NCBI GenBank assembly: GCA_015663225.1
Contig: DQSO01000171.1
Coordinates: forward strand, 1 to 6,588
Direction: 5' to 3'
From: Campylobacterales bacterium
GTDB lineage: Bacteria > Campylobacterota > Campylobacteria > Campylobacterales > QNZT01
DNA: 6,588 nt
Shown one piece after another: positions 1 through 5,996 of this stretch. A model generated the notes under the pieces. It searched no databases, was not told the origin of the DNA, and saw only the letters and a program-made list of their open reading frames with translations. Position 1 is the stretch's first letter. Every line of letters begins with the position of its first letter. A program made the position numbers and the translations under genes.

Positions 1-112
1 AAACTATAAATGCAATAACTGAAAATGTTGAAACACCAATAACTGCTTTTTGTCGTCCTGTTAACCCGTTTAAAAGTCTTGTTACTTGTTCAAGTAGCAT
101 ACTAAAATTCAT
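1..112 (-). CDS. fliF: Flagellar MS-ring protein FliF, N-terminal fragment (cut by window edge)
   Basis: The reverse complement opens with ATG at 112..110 and stays open to the window edge, giving 37 codons that begin MNFSMLLEQVTRLLNGLTGR. A short amphipathic stretch is followed by QK and then a hydrophobic run (about residues 24-37, VIGVSTFSVIAFIV). This is the layout of the FliF N-terminus: a cytoplasmic lead-in, then the first membrane helix of the MS ring that anchors the flagellar basal body and export gate. It starts 3 bases after the hisC stop, with an AGG Shine-Dalgarno core at 122..120, so it looks translated from the same message. A second Met at residue 5 is an alternative start. 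Identification rests on this short segment plus the known hisC-fliF neighbourhood in Campylobacterota; the fragment alone would not be decisive. Confidence 0.8.
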   Translation of the reverse strand, partial: MNFSMLLEQVTRLLNGLTGRQKAVIGVSTFSVIAFIV

Positions 113-115
113 TTT

Positions 116-1222
116 CTAGCCTAATAATATTTTTTCAAAACTCTCCAAAAATCTATCATTTTGGCGAGGTTGCCCGATAGTAACTCGAATAGCATTTAAA
201 CCATAGCTAGTCAAATCTCGCACAATTATACCTTCCCTAAGTAAAATATCAGCTATCTCTTTTGAACTATATTTTTCATTAAAGATTAAAGTAATAAAAT
301 TAGTATAACTATTAATATAATCTATTTGATTTTTATCAGCTATCTCTTCATACCTTTTCATCTGATTAAAGTTCAATCTAAGAGAATCCTCAACAAACTT
401 TTCATCTTCTAATGCTGTTAATGCAGCTTCAATTGAGAGTGTAGTTATATTAAATGGTGGACGAAGTTTATATAATACATCAATAATACTCTTTTGTCCT
501 ATACCATATCCTACTCTCATACCACCTAATCCGTAAGCTTTTGAAAATGTACCTAGATATAAGACATTGTGAAATCTATCTATCAAATCACTAGGAACAA
601 CTTCATACTTTTTATCTTTAAAAATAGCATACTCTTGATAAGCCCCATCAACAACAACTAAAGTATCACTATCTATTTCAGAAATAAATTTATATACTTC
701 TCTGGTTGGTATGCTCTCTCCAAGCGGATTATTTGGCAAACATAAAAATATAATTCCTATTTCATCTCTGTTATTTTTATAGATAGTTAAGAACTCATCA
801 AGATTATGAGTAATAGAGTTTGTTTTAACAACCTCTACTCCTATCTGCTTTGCATATATCTCATACATTGCAAATGTAATACCAGCTGTTAGAATTTTTA
901 AATTTTTATTTGCTTTAGCTCTTATAGCAAACTCAATAACTTGGTCACTTCCTGCACCAATTATGATATTTTCACTCTCTACTCTAAATCTCTCAGCTAG
1001 AGAATCTTTCAAACGATACATACTATCATCAGGATAGATACTTACTTTACTAGCATGCTCTTTTATAGCCTCGATAACATTTAAACTTGTGCCATTTGGA
1101 TTTTCATTTGATGCAAGTTTTATAACATCTTCCTCTTTTATACCAAACTCTCGAACTACAAGTTCAATAGGCTTTCCACCCTCGTAAGTAACAATATCAT
1201 CTAACTCACTATTAAACTTCAC
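116..1222 (-). CDS. hisC: Histidinol-phosphate aminotransferase
   Basis: This 368-residue PLP-dependent fold-type I aminotransferase (class I/II) has the usual HisC length. It converts imidazole acetol-phosphate plus glutamate to L-histidinol phosphate in the cytoplasm. Visible motifs are SNENP (38-42), Tyr63 in SIYPDD, the cofactor-binding loop GAGSDQ (89-94), CLPNNPLG (161-168), VVDGAYQEY with Asp192, and the Schiff-base Lys228 in GTFSKAYGLGGMRVGYG. Arg236 lies just after it, and Arg346 near the C-terminus is the expected carboxylate-binding arginine. The start codon is GTG (1222..1220), not ATG. It overlaps the pheA stop as GTGA and has a GGAG Shine-Dalgarno core at 1233..1230. Overlap with pheA suggests it may also transaminate phenylpyruvate or 4-hydroxyphenylpyruvate, as some HisC enzymes do; this is inference. 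Confidence 0.96.
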   Translation of the reverse strand: MKFNSELDDIVTYEGGKPIELVVREFGIKEEDVIKLASNENPNGTSLNVIEAIKEHASKVSIYPDDSMYRLKDSLAERFRVESENIIIGAGSDQVIEFAIRAKANKNLKILTAGITFAMYEIYAKQIGVEVVKTNSITHNLDEFLTIYKNNRDEIGIIFLCLPNNPLGESIPTREVYKFISEIDSDTLVVVDGAYQEYAIFKDKKYEVVPSDLIDRFHNVLYLGTFSKAYGLGGMRVGYGIGQKSIIDVLYKLRPPFNITTLSIEAALTALEDEKFVEDSLRLNFNQMKRYEEIADKNQIDYINSYTNFITLIFNEKYSSKEIADILLREGIIVRDLTSYGLNAIRVTIGQPRQNDRFLESFEKILLG

Positions 1223-2283
1223 CTATCTTCTCCATTTACATAACTTCCAAGCCATTTAAGATTATTTGCCTTATCATCAAAAAACTTTTTAACATTTTCA
1301 TCATCAATATGACCATCAAAATCTATAAAAAACATAGATTTAAACTTCTCCTCTTTTATAGGACGAGACTCAATTTTCAGAAGATCTATACCACTATTTT
1401 TAAACTTTTGCAAAAAATCTACTAAGCTTCCAGTTTTATCATCAAGTTTAGCTAAGATTGAAGTCTTATCAAACTCACTTTTTTGATTTTTAACATTACT
1501 TAAAATCAAAAATCTAGTTCTATTTGCTTCATTATCCTCTATCTTTTCAAAAAGAATTGGCAGGTTATTTATCTTAGCTGCAATCTTTGAACAAATTGCC
1601 GCTGAATTTGTATCATGTTTAGCTCTAGCAGCTGCGGCAGAGGTAGAACGAGTAGGAATAAATTCAATATCAGTTAAAAAATGCTCATCTAAAAAATTGA
1701 TACACTGGTTATATCCTTGAGGATGCGAATAGATAGTCTCTATCTTTTTCAAATCATCTAGTTCTGTAGCAAAAGAGTGATGTATCTCCATGTACTCCTC
1801 AGCAACTATCAAAGATTTATACTTTGCCAAGCTATCAAGTGTTGCTCCAACTGCACCATCAGTATTGTTTTCAATAGGAACTACTCCATACTTAGCTTCA
1901 CCATGTTCAAGAACTTTAAAAACTGATTCTATTGAAGCTAACGGCATATAACTACTCATAGCCCCAAACTTTCTTCTTGCTGCTTGATGAGAATAACTTC
2001 CCTCTGGTCCTAAATAAACAACCTTTTCAGGAAGTTCAAGATTACGACTTATTGCAAACAACTCCATAAATATAGCTTCAATCGCACTATAGCTCATCTC
2101 TCCATCACTTTGATTTGCTAGTCTTTGGATTATCTGTTTCTCTCGTTCTGGTCGATATATAGCACCTTTTGTATTTTGCTTAAATTTACCAACATTTTTA
2201 ACAACTTCCATGCGACTATTTAAAAGTTTTAATAACTCATTATCTATACTATCAATCTCATCTCTTAAATCTTCAAGTTTCAT
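1219..2283 (-). CDS. pheA: Bifunctional chorismate mutase / prephenate dehydratase (P-protein)
   Basis: The 354-residue cytoplasmic enzyme turns chorismate into prephenate and then phenylpyruvate for phenylalanine synthesis. Three domains are visible. Residues 1-85 form an AroQ-type chorismate mutase with Arg7, Arg24, Lys35 and Arg47 at the expected active-site spacing. Residues 87-262 form the prephenate dehydratase domain, starting VVYLGPEGSYSHQAA and including GVVPIENNTDGAV (133-145) and the catalytic NRTRF motif (Thr256). Residues 274-350 form an ACT domain with a GSLV version of the GALV motif (285-288) and ESRP (305-308), the phenylalanine-binding elements, so feedback inhibition by phenylalanine is expected. 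Length is normal for the fusion. ATG at 2283..2281 has a strong AGGAG Shine-Dalgarno 6 bases upstream, inside the end of lysA, with only one base between the two genes. The stop overlaps hisC. Confidence 0.97.
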   Translation of the reverse strand: MKLEDLRDEIDSIDNELLKLLNSRMEVVKNVGKFKQNTKGAIYRPEREKQIIQRLANQSDGEMSYSAIEAIFMELFAISRNLELPEKVVYLGPEGSYSHQAARRKFGAMSSYMPLASIESVFKVLEHGEAKYGVVPIENNTDGAVGATLDSLAKYKSLIVAEEYMEIHHSFATELDDLKKIETIYSHPQGYNQCINFLDEHFLTDIEFIPTRSTSAAAARAKHDTNSAAICSKIAAKINNLPILFEKIEDNEANRTRFLILSNVKNQKSEFDKTSILAKLDDKTGSLVDFLQKFKNSGIDLLKIESRPIKEEKFKSMFFIDFDGHIDDENVKKFFDDKANNLKWLGSYVNGEDR

Positions 2284-2284
2284 C

Positions 2285-3487
2285 TTAGTCTCCTAAATCT
2301 GTCTCTAAAGCTATCATATCCTCAAAACTCTCTCGCCGTCTTATCACTCTCACTTTTTCATTTTCTACACTAACTTCACAAGCTCTGCCTCTTGTATTAT
2401 AGTTGCTACTCATAGTGAAACCATAAGCACCCGCAGAGTAAACAACAACTAAATCATTATGAGAAGTTTTTGGTAGCTCTATATCTTTTGCAAAAAAATC
2501 TCCACTCTCACAAACAGGTCCTACAAGATTTGCGATTGAGCTCTCTTTAGAATCATTTAAAATTTCAACTTTATGATAAGCATTATAAAGTGCAGGGCGA
2601 AGCAGATCATTCATAGCACCATCAACTATTACAAACCTCTTATCAACATTGACCTTCTCATACAATACTTTAGTTAAAAAATATCCACTATTTGCAGTCA
2701 AAAATCGCCCAGGCTCACATATTATTGTCATATCTAAACCAGAAAGAGTTTTTAAAATAGCCTGTGCATAATCATACGGTTTTATTCTCTCTTCATTGTC
2801 ATACTTAACTCCAATACCACCACCAATATCAAAAAACTTTATATTTATATCTAACACTTTAAGACTTCTAACCAAATCTGAAACTATTTCACTAGCCTCT
2901 TTTATAGGATTTAACTCTGTAAGTTGACTACCTATATGAAAGTGTATACCTACTGGATCTAAGTTATTTGAATTTTTTGCAACTATATACATCCTCTTTG
3001 CACTATCAATATCCACTCCAAACTTACTCTCATGCAACCCTGTAGAAATATAAGGATGAGTCATAGGATCGATATTTGGGTTTACTCTAACACTTATTCT
3101 AGCTGTTAGATTAAGCTCTTTTGCAATCATCTCTACTCGCTTAAGCTCTGCTTCACTCTCTAAATTTATAAGTAATATATCTTTTTCTAGTGCCTCTTTA
3201 ATCTCATCATCTCTTTTTCCAACACCAGAAAATATAATCTTATAACTACTTACTCCAGCTCTTAAAGCACGATTTACCTCTCCAATAGATACACAGTCAC
3301 AACCACTACCCATCTTGGCAAAATGTTTAATAACTGATATATTTGAGTTTGCTTTTACTGCATAACAAATCATAGATTTTCTACCTCTAAAAGCCTCTTT
3401 TAACTCATCAAATCTATCTTTCATATAATCAAAATTATATACATATAACGGTGTACCATAATCATCGGCTAACTTTTTAAAGTTCAT
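2285..3487 (-). CDS. lysA: Diaminopimelate decarboxylase
   Basis: This 400-residue PLP enzyme of the fold-type III (alanine racemase-like barrel) group catalyses the last lysine step, meso-diaminopimelate to L-lysine plus CO2. Sequence landmarks are PLP Lys45 in YAVKANSN and the barrel motif HFHIGSQ (182-188). The phosphate-binding FDIGGGIG (219-226) and EPGRFL (258-263) follow. GPVCESGD (323-330) carries the active-site Cys326 and Glu327, and GAYGF has Tyr355. This signature favours LysA over ornithine or carboxynorspermidine decarboxylases, which differ around the CESGD region. ATG at 3487..3485 is preceded by AGGA at 3497..3494, 6 bases away. It lies 34 bp after the permease gene, the widest gap in the operon, and a possible promoter sits there. 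Stop TAA is one base before the pheA start. Confidence 0.97.
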   Translation of the reverse strand: MNFKKLADDYGTPLYVYNFDYMKDRFDELKEAFRGRKSMICYAVKANSNISVIKHFAKMGSGCDCVSIGEVNRALRAGVSSYKIIFSGVGKRDDEIKEALEKDILLINLESEAELKRVEMIAKELNLTARISVRVNPNIDPMTHPYISTGLHESKFGVDIDSAKRMYIVAKNSNNLDPVGIHFHIGSQLTELNPIKEASEIVSDLVRSLKVLDINIKFFDIGGGIGVKYDNEERIKPYDYAQAILKTLSGLDMTIICEPGRFLTANSGYFLTKVLYEKVNVDKRFVIVDGAMNDLLRPALYNAYHKVEILNDSKESSIANLVGPVCESGDFFAKDIELPKTSHNDLVVVYSAGAYGFTMSSNYNTRGRACEVSVENEKVRVIRRRESFEDMIALETDLGD

Positions 3488-3510
3488 TATCTATCCTAAG
3501 TAATTTAATT

Positions 3511-3528
3511 ATTTTATTTTATCAAAAA
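3511..3528 (-). promoter_or_regulatory. Candidate internal extended -10 promoter for lysA-pheA-hisC-fliF
   Basis: On the minus strand the end of the permease gene reads TTTTTGATAAAAT (3528..3516). This is a T-run, then TG, one base, then TAAAAT, one mismatch from the extended -10 (TGnTATAAT) that Campylobacterota sigma-70 promoters favour in place of a conserved -35. A second TAAAAT lies at 3516..3511. Initiation about 7 bases downstream would give a leader of roughly 20 bases holding the lysA Shine-Dalgarno. The DNA here is very AT-rich, so chance matches are likely; this is a prediction only. Confidence 0.4.
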
Positions 3529-4598
3529 GATTTAGTATTTTTCTTATAGGTAAAAATTGCATATATACCAAGCAAAAAAGTTGGCAATATTATTCCAACT
3601 TCTGGAGTAACACTTCCATTTTGAGATATTCTTATAAACAGAAATAGTATTCCCCAAACAATAAGAGCTATAAAATATAGTCCACCAGACAGCATAGCTA
3701 TATTTTCTCCTCGTCTTTGAATAGGTAGCCTAAAAAATAGTATAATCATCAAAAAAAGTGCAAAAAATGGATATATAATACTTTTATATAGACTTGCCTT
3801 AATCCCAATAAGACTAATATCCTTATCCGCCAACAAAGTTAAAGCTTTTATAGAATCCATAATAGTAAGCTGATGTGCATTATCATATAGACTATCCATG
3901 ATTTCTGGCTTAAACCCAGCTAAAACCTCCATCTTCTTCTTTGTGAAAACTTTTAATACTTTTTCTTCACTACCTTCATTTAATCTTGGCTTTAAAGTAA
4001 CTTCTGCATCTTCTAAAAGCCAATAGTTATCTATGAAAACTCCTTTTTTAGCTCGTACAACTCTTATCAAGTCACCACCATCAACTTCATATATTTTTAT
4101 ATCAGTTCCCTCTTTTTTTAATTTATCAAGCTTTGATATATAGATATAACTACTACCTGATTTTAAAAAAAGATTTTCATTGAGTTGTGAACTCTTACCA
4201 TAGTGTTTAATATTTGATGATATTTGTTGAGCACTAACATAAAAAGAAAAATTCTGCAATAAAATAAATATTGATATAAATATCAAAGCTAACATGATAA
4301 AAGGTTTTAAAAGAGCTTTTTTTGAAGTTCCAAGTGCATATAGAACCACCAATTCACTCTCTTTTATAAAATGAACTACTGTAGAAATCATAGCAAATAC
4401 TATACAAAGACCTAATATATAAGATGAAAAGTATAACATTGTATTAATACTATAAAGTATTTTCATATTTGCTGCATCTGGAAGTTTTGAGATATTACTT
4501 ACAATATCAACTCCAGTAAAAAAGATAGTTAGTGCAATAAATATAGTTAAAAATGATTTAAAATATTTTTTTAATATTAGTAGTTGATACTTTTTCAT
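3522..4598 (-). CDS. LptF/LptG (YjgP/YjgQ) family permease, LptG-like
   Basis: The 358-residue inner-membrane protein has the family layout. Three N-terminal helices (about 15-32, 55-77, 97-119) are followed by a periplasmic beta-rich domain (about 120-270). Three C-terminal helices (about 274-290, 302-322, 333-350) complete it. Family signatures include the N-terminal YFKSF, DIVSNISKLPDAANMKILY (31-49), FAMISTVVHFIKESELVVLY (68-87) and ALGTSKK (88-94), which contains the coupling-helix region expected to contact the ATPase LptB. In this family two such permeases plus LptB extract lipopolysaccharide from the inner membrane and pass it to the LptC/A/D bridge. The N-terminal LP-A-N-K region looks more LptG- than LptF-like, but I cannot separate the paralogues firmly. 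ATG at 4598..4596 overlaps the pth stop as ATGA, and no Shine-Dalgarno is visible, so translation probably depends on coupling to pth. Confidence 0.9.
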   Translation of the reverse strand: MKKYQLLILKKYFKSFLTIFIALTIFFTGVDIVSNISKLPDAANMKILYSINTMLYFSSYILGLCIVFAMISTVVHFIKESELVVLYALGTSKKALLKPFIMLALIFISIFILLQNFSFYVSAQQISSNIKHYGKSSQLNENLFLKSGSSYIYISKLDKLKKEGTDIKIYEVDGGDLIRVVRAKKGVFIDNYWLLEDAEVTLKPRLNEGSEEKVLKVFTKKKMEVLAGFKPEIMDSLYDNAHQLTIMDSIKALTLLADKDISLIGIKASLYKSIIYPFFALFLMIILFFRLPIQRRGENIAMLSGGLYFIALIVWGILFLFIRISQNGSVTPEVGIILPTFLLGIYAIFTYKKNTKSF

Positions 4599-5161
4599 TC
4601 GCAGATACTTTTTTTGGAAGAAAAACTATTTTGTACATCTTTTAGTTCATTTTGTAATAATTCAAGTGATATTTCTGCACTCAGATTTATAATTTTTTCT
4701 AAACAAAGAGTTTCATCTTTTGAAAAATCACTCAAAACATAGTTAGATATATCTTTACCAGCAGTTGGTCTACCAATACCAGATCTAACTCTTAGGTATT
4801 CATTTCCAACCAGTTTATCTATAGATTTTAGTCCATTATGCCCACCACTACTACCAGCATATTTTAGTTTAATTCTACCAAACTCAATATCTAACTCATC
4901 ATGTACAACTACAATATTTTCAATATCAATTTTATAATAACTACAAACAGCTAATACACTCTCTCCAGAGAGATTCATAAATGTATCTGGTTTTAATAGC
5001 ATAGTTTTAGGGGATTTAAACAGTTTGCCTTTGAACTCTTTTTTAGAAATATCATTGGCTTTTAGGCTATCAACTAAAGAGTCAATAACCATAAAACCAA
5101 TATTATGTCGATTTTTTTTATATTTTGAAGTAGGATTACCGAGCCCTACTATGAGGTTCAT
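4595..5161 (-). CDS. pth: Peptidyl-tRNA hydrolase
   Basis: This 188-residue bacterial Pth (Pth1 family) is of normal length. It cleaves the ester bond of peptidyl-tRNAs that drop off ribosomes, recycling the tRNA in the cytoplasm. The N-terminal signature GLGNP..KYKKNRHNIGF includes Asn9 and the catalytic His19. It continues with LKPDTFMNLSGES (Asn63), VVVHDELD (Asp88), AGSSGGHNGLKS (Asn109) and RVRSGIGRP. These match Asn10, His20, Asn68, Asp93 and Asn114 of the E. coli enzyme. The start is fixed because MNLIVGLGNP begins the fold's first strand. It begins 7 bases after rplY, but the spacer is a T-run with no Shine-Dalgarno, so translation is probably coupled to rplY. Its TGA stop overlaps the permease start. 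Confidence 0.97.
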   Translation of the reverse strand: MNLIVGLGNPTSKYKKNRHNIGFMVIDSLVDSLKANDISKKEFKGKLFKSPKTMLLKPDTFMNLSGESVLAVCSYYKIDIENIVVVHDELDIEFGRIKLKYAGSSGGHNGLKSIDKLVGNEYLRVRSGIGRPTAGKDISNYVLSDFSKDETLCLEKIINLSAEISLELLQNELKDVQNSFSSKKSICE

Positions 5162-5168
5162 AAAAAAA

Positions 5169-5705
5169 CTATTTAGCTTTTATTAGACCAACTACTGATA
5201 CTGTATCAGCGTCCATCATAGTTACATTTGCAGGTACTTCAATATCTCTAACTAGAATACTATCTTTAAGACCTAAATCAGATACATCAAGCATAAACTC
5301 ATTTGGTAAATCAGCCGCATCACACTTAACTAATAGTCTTTTTTTAGATATTATTAAAACACCTTTTTCTTTAAGACCTTTAGGTGTTCCTGTAGTTTTA
5401 ACAGGGACTAAATATCTTCCAACCATACCAGCTTTTGCAACTCTTAAATCAACATGTAAGATTTTATTTATAACTGGGTGTTTTTGATACTCTTGAATCA
5501 TAACTGGAATACTGTTCCCATCTATGTTTACTTCAAATATTAAGCTCTCTTTACTTCTTACAGCTTTTATAAATTCATTCTCTTTAAAAGCTACATTCAA
5601 GTTATCCATACCCTTGCCATATATATTAGCAATTAGATAACCATCTCGTCTATAAGCCTTAGTAGCTTTCTTACCGATACTCTCTCTAACTATACCCTCT
5701 AACAT
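5169..5705 (-). CDS. rplY: 50S ribosomal protein bL25 (Ctc/TL5 long form)
   Basis: This 178-residue protein is the two-domain (CTC/TL5) form of bL25, which binds 5S rRNA in the large subunit's central protuberance. Residues 1 to about 90 are the 5S-binding domain, opening [32 protein letters not shown] and including [13 protein letters not shown] and ILHVDLRV, typical of the family. Residues about 95-178 are the extra beta domain ([18 protein letters not shown], then [20 protein letters not shown]). The short E. coli form lacks this second domain. ATG at 5705..5703 has AAGGA 6 bases upstream (5716..5712). It is the first gene of the leftward operon, downstream of a TATAAT box. The rplY-pth pairing is common across bacteria. 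Confidence 0.96.
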   Translation of the reverse strand: MLEGIVRESIGKKATKAYRRDGYLIANIYGKGMDNLNVAFKENEFIKAVRSKESLIFEVNIDGNSIPVMIQEYQKHPVINKILHVDLRVAKAGMVGRYLVPVKTTGTPKGLKEKGVLIISKKRLLVKCDAADLPNEFMLDVSDLGLKDSILVRDIEVPANVTMMDADTVSVVGLIKAK

Positions 5706-5735
5706 TTTGTTTCCTTGTTTTAATTTTAGTCCGCG

Positions 5736-5741
5736 ATTATA
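5736..5741 (-). promoter_or_regulatory. -10 box of the rplY operon promoter
   Basis: The minus strand reads TTTTGCATATAATCGCGGAC, a perfect TATAAT at 5741..5736 with a T-run and TG upstream and no clear -35, as is usual in Campylobacterota. Initiation would fall near 5728-5730, giving a leader of about 25 bases that includes the AAGGA ribosome binding site. The block CGCGG directly after the -10 box is strikingly GC-rich for this DNA. Confidence 0.6.
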
Positions 5742-5790
5742 TGCAAAAGATACTTATGATTGACTTATATTTATCTGTAAGGGAATTTCA

Positions 5791-5796
5791 TATAAA
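5791..5796 (+). promoter_or_regulatory. Possible -10 box for the small ORF-ppk2 unit
   Basis: TATAAA follows TTTCA, about 38 bases before the small ORF start. A TATAGT variant lies at 5798-5803. A TTGACT at 5760-5765 resembles a -35 but is about 25 bases from TATAAA, too far for a standard pair. Weak evidence; the unit needs a promoter somewhere here. Confidence 0.35.
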
Positions 5797-5829
5797 CTAT
5801 AGTAGCCATCAAAAACAAGGAAAATAGAT

Positions 5830-5988
5830 ATGAAAAAAATACTCTCTTTACTTATAATAGGGCTTCTAACTCTTACTTTAAATGCAGCCCCATATAAGCA
5901 AATTGACTATAAAAATGGAAAATTAAAATTAATCATCCCTAAAAACTCAGGTATTGCAAAAGAGTTTTATCCATCAGGAAAACTATAG
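5830..5988 (+). CDS. Small exported protein, shortened YwqK/MORN-like repeat unit
   Basis: This is a 52-codon ORF with ATG at 5830 and stop TAG at 5986-5988. A good AAGGA Shine-Dalgarno lies 8 bases upstream (5817-5821). Residues 1-19 form a clear Sec signal peptide: MKK, a hydrophobic run ILSLLIIGLLTLTL, then LNA with likely cleavage before Ala20. The mature part is only about 33 residues, starts APYKQIDYKNGKLKLIIPK and ends with GIAKEFYPSGKL. The YKNGKLK and FYPSGKL pieces resemble the Y-x-x-G-K-L units of YwqK-type/MORN_2 repeat proteins, which normally carry several units, so this may be a truncated or collapsed copy. No other frame continues the repeat. It lies 8 bases ahead of ppk2, so the two are probably co-transcribed. 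Function unknown; the start signals and signal peptide make it likely to be expressed. Confidence 0.65.
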   Translation: MKKILSLLIIGLLTLTLNAAPYKQIDYKNGKLKLIIPKNSGIAKEFYPSGKL

Positions 5989-5991
5989 GAG
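5987..5991 (+). promoter_or_regulatory. Ribosome binding site of ppk2, overlapping the small ORF stop
   Basis: AGGAG lies 5 bases before the ATG at 5997 and shares AG with the TAG stop of the upstream small ORF. It fixes the ppk2 start: the same frame is open further upstream to about 5943 but has no ATG or ribosome binding site there. A ribosome ending the small ORF would cover this site, so translation of the two genes may be coupled. Confidence 0.75.
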
Positions 5992-5996
5992 CATAT

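Larger units (their letters stand above)
5706..5829. other. Divergent intergenic region between rplY and the small exported ORF
   Basis: This 124-bp spacer is the only divergent junction in the window and must hold the start signals for both transcription units. It contains a TATAAT box facing rplY, a TATAAA box facing the small ORF, and Shine-Dalgarno sequences at each end. I see no stem-loop terminator or RNA gene in it. Confidence 0.8.

Noticed and set aside
3488..3521. Terminator between the permease gene and lysA
   Set aside because: The gap is AT-rich but has no GC-containing stem followed by a T-run on the minus strand; a promoter-like element fits better.
5760..5788. TTGACT as a -35 box paired with a -10 at standard spacing
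   Set aside because: A 17-bp spacer lands on GAATTT, a poor -10, while the better TATAAA is about 25 bp away. Campylobacterota promoters also rarely use a conserved -35.
5706..5829. Riboswitch, small RNA or CRISPR in the divergent spacer
   Set aside because: The leaders are short (about 25 and under 40 bases from the predicted starts), no conserved stem-loop is visible, and there are no direct repeats.
5943..5996. Upstream extension of ppk2 in its own frame
   Set aside because: The frame is open back to a stop at 5940 but contains no ATG or SD, while the ATG at 5997 has AGGAG at ideal spacing and the upstream bases are explained by the small ORF.
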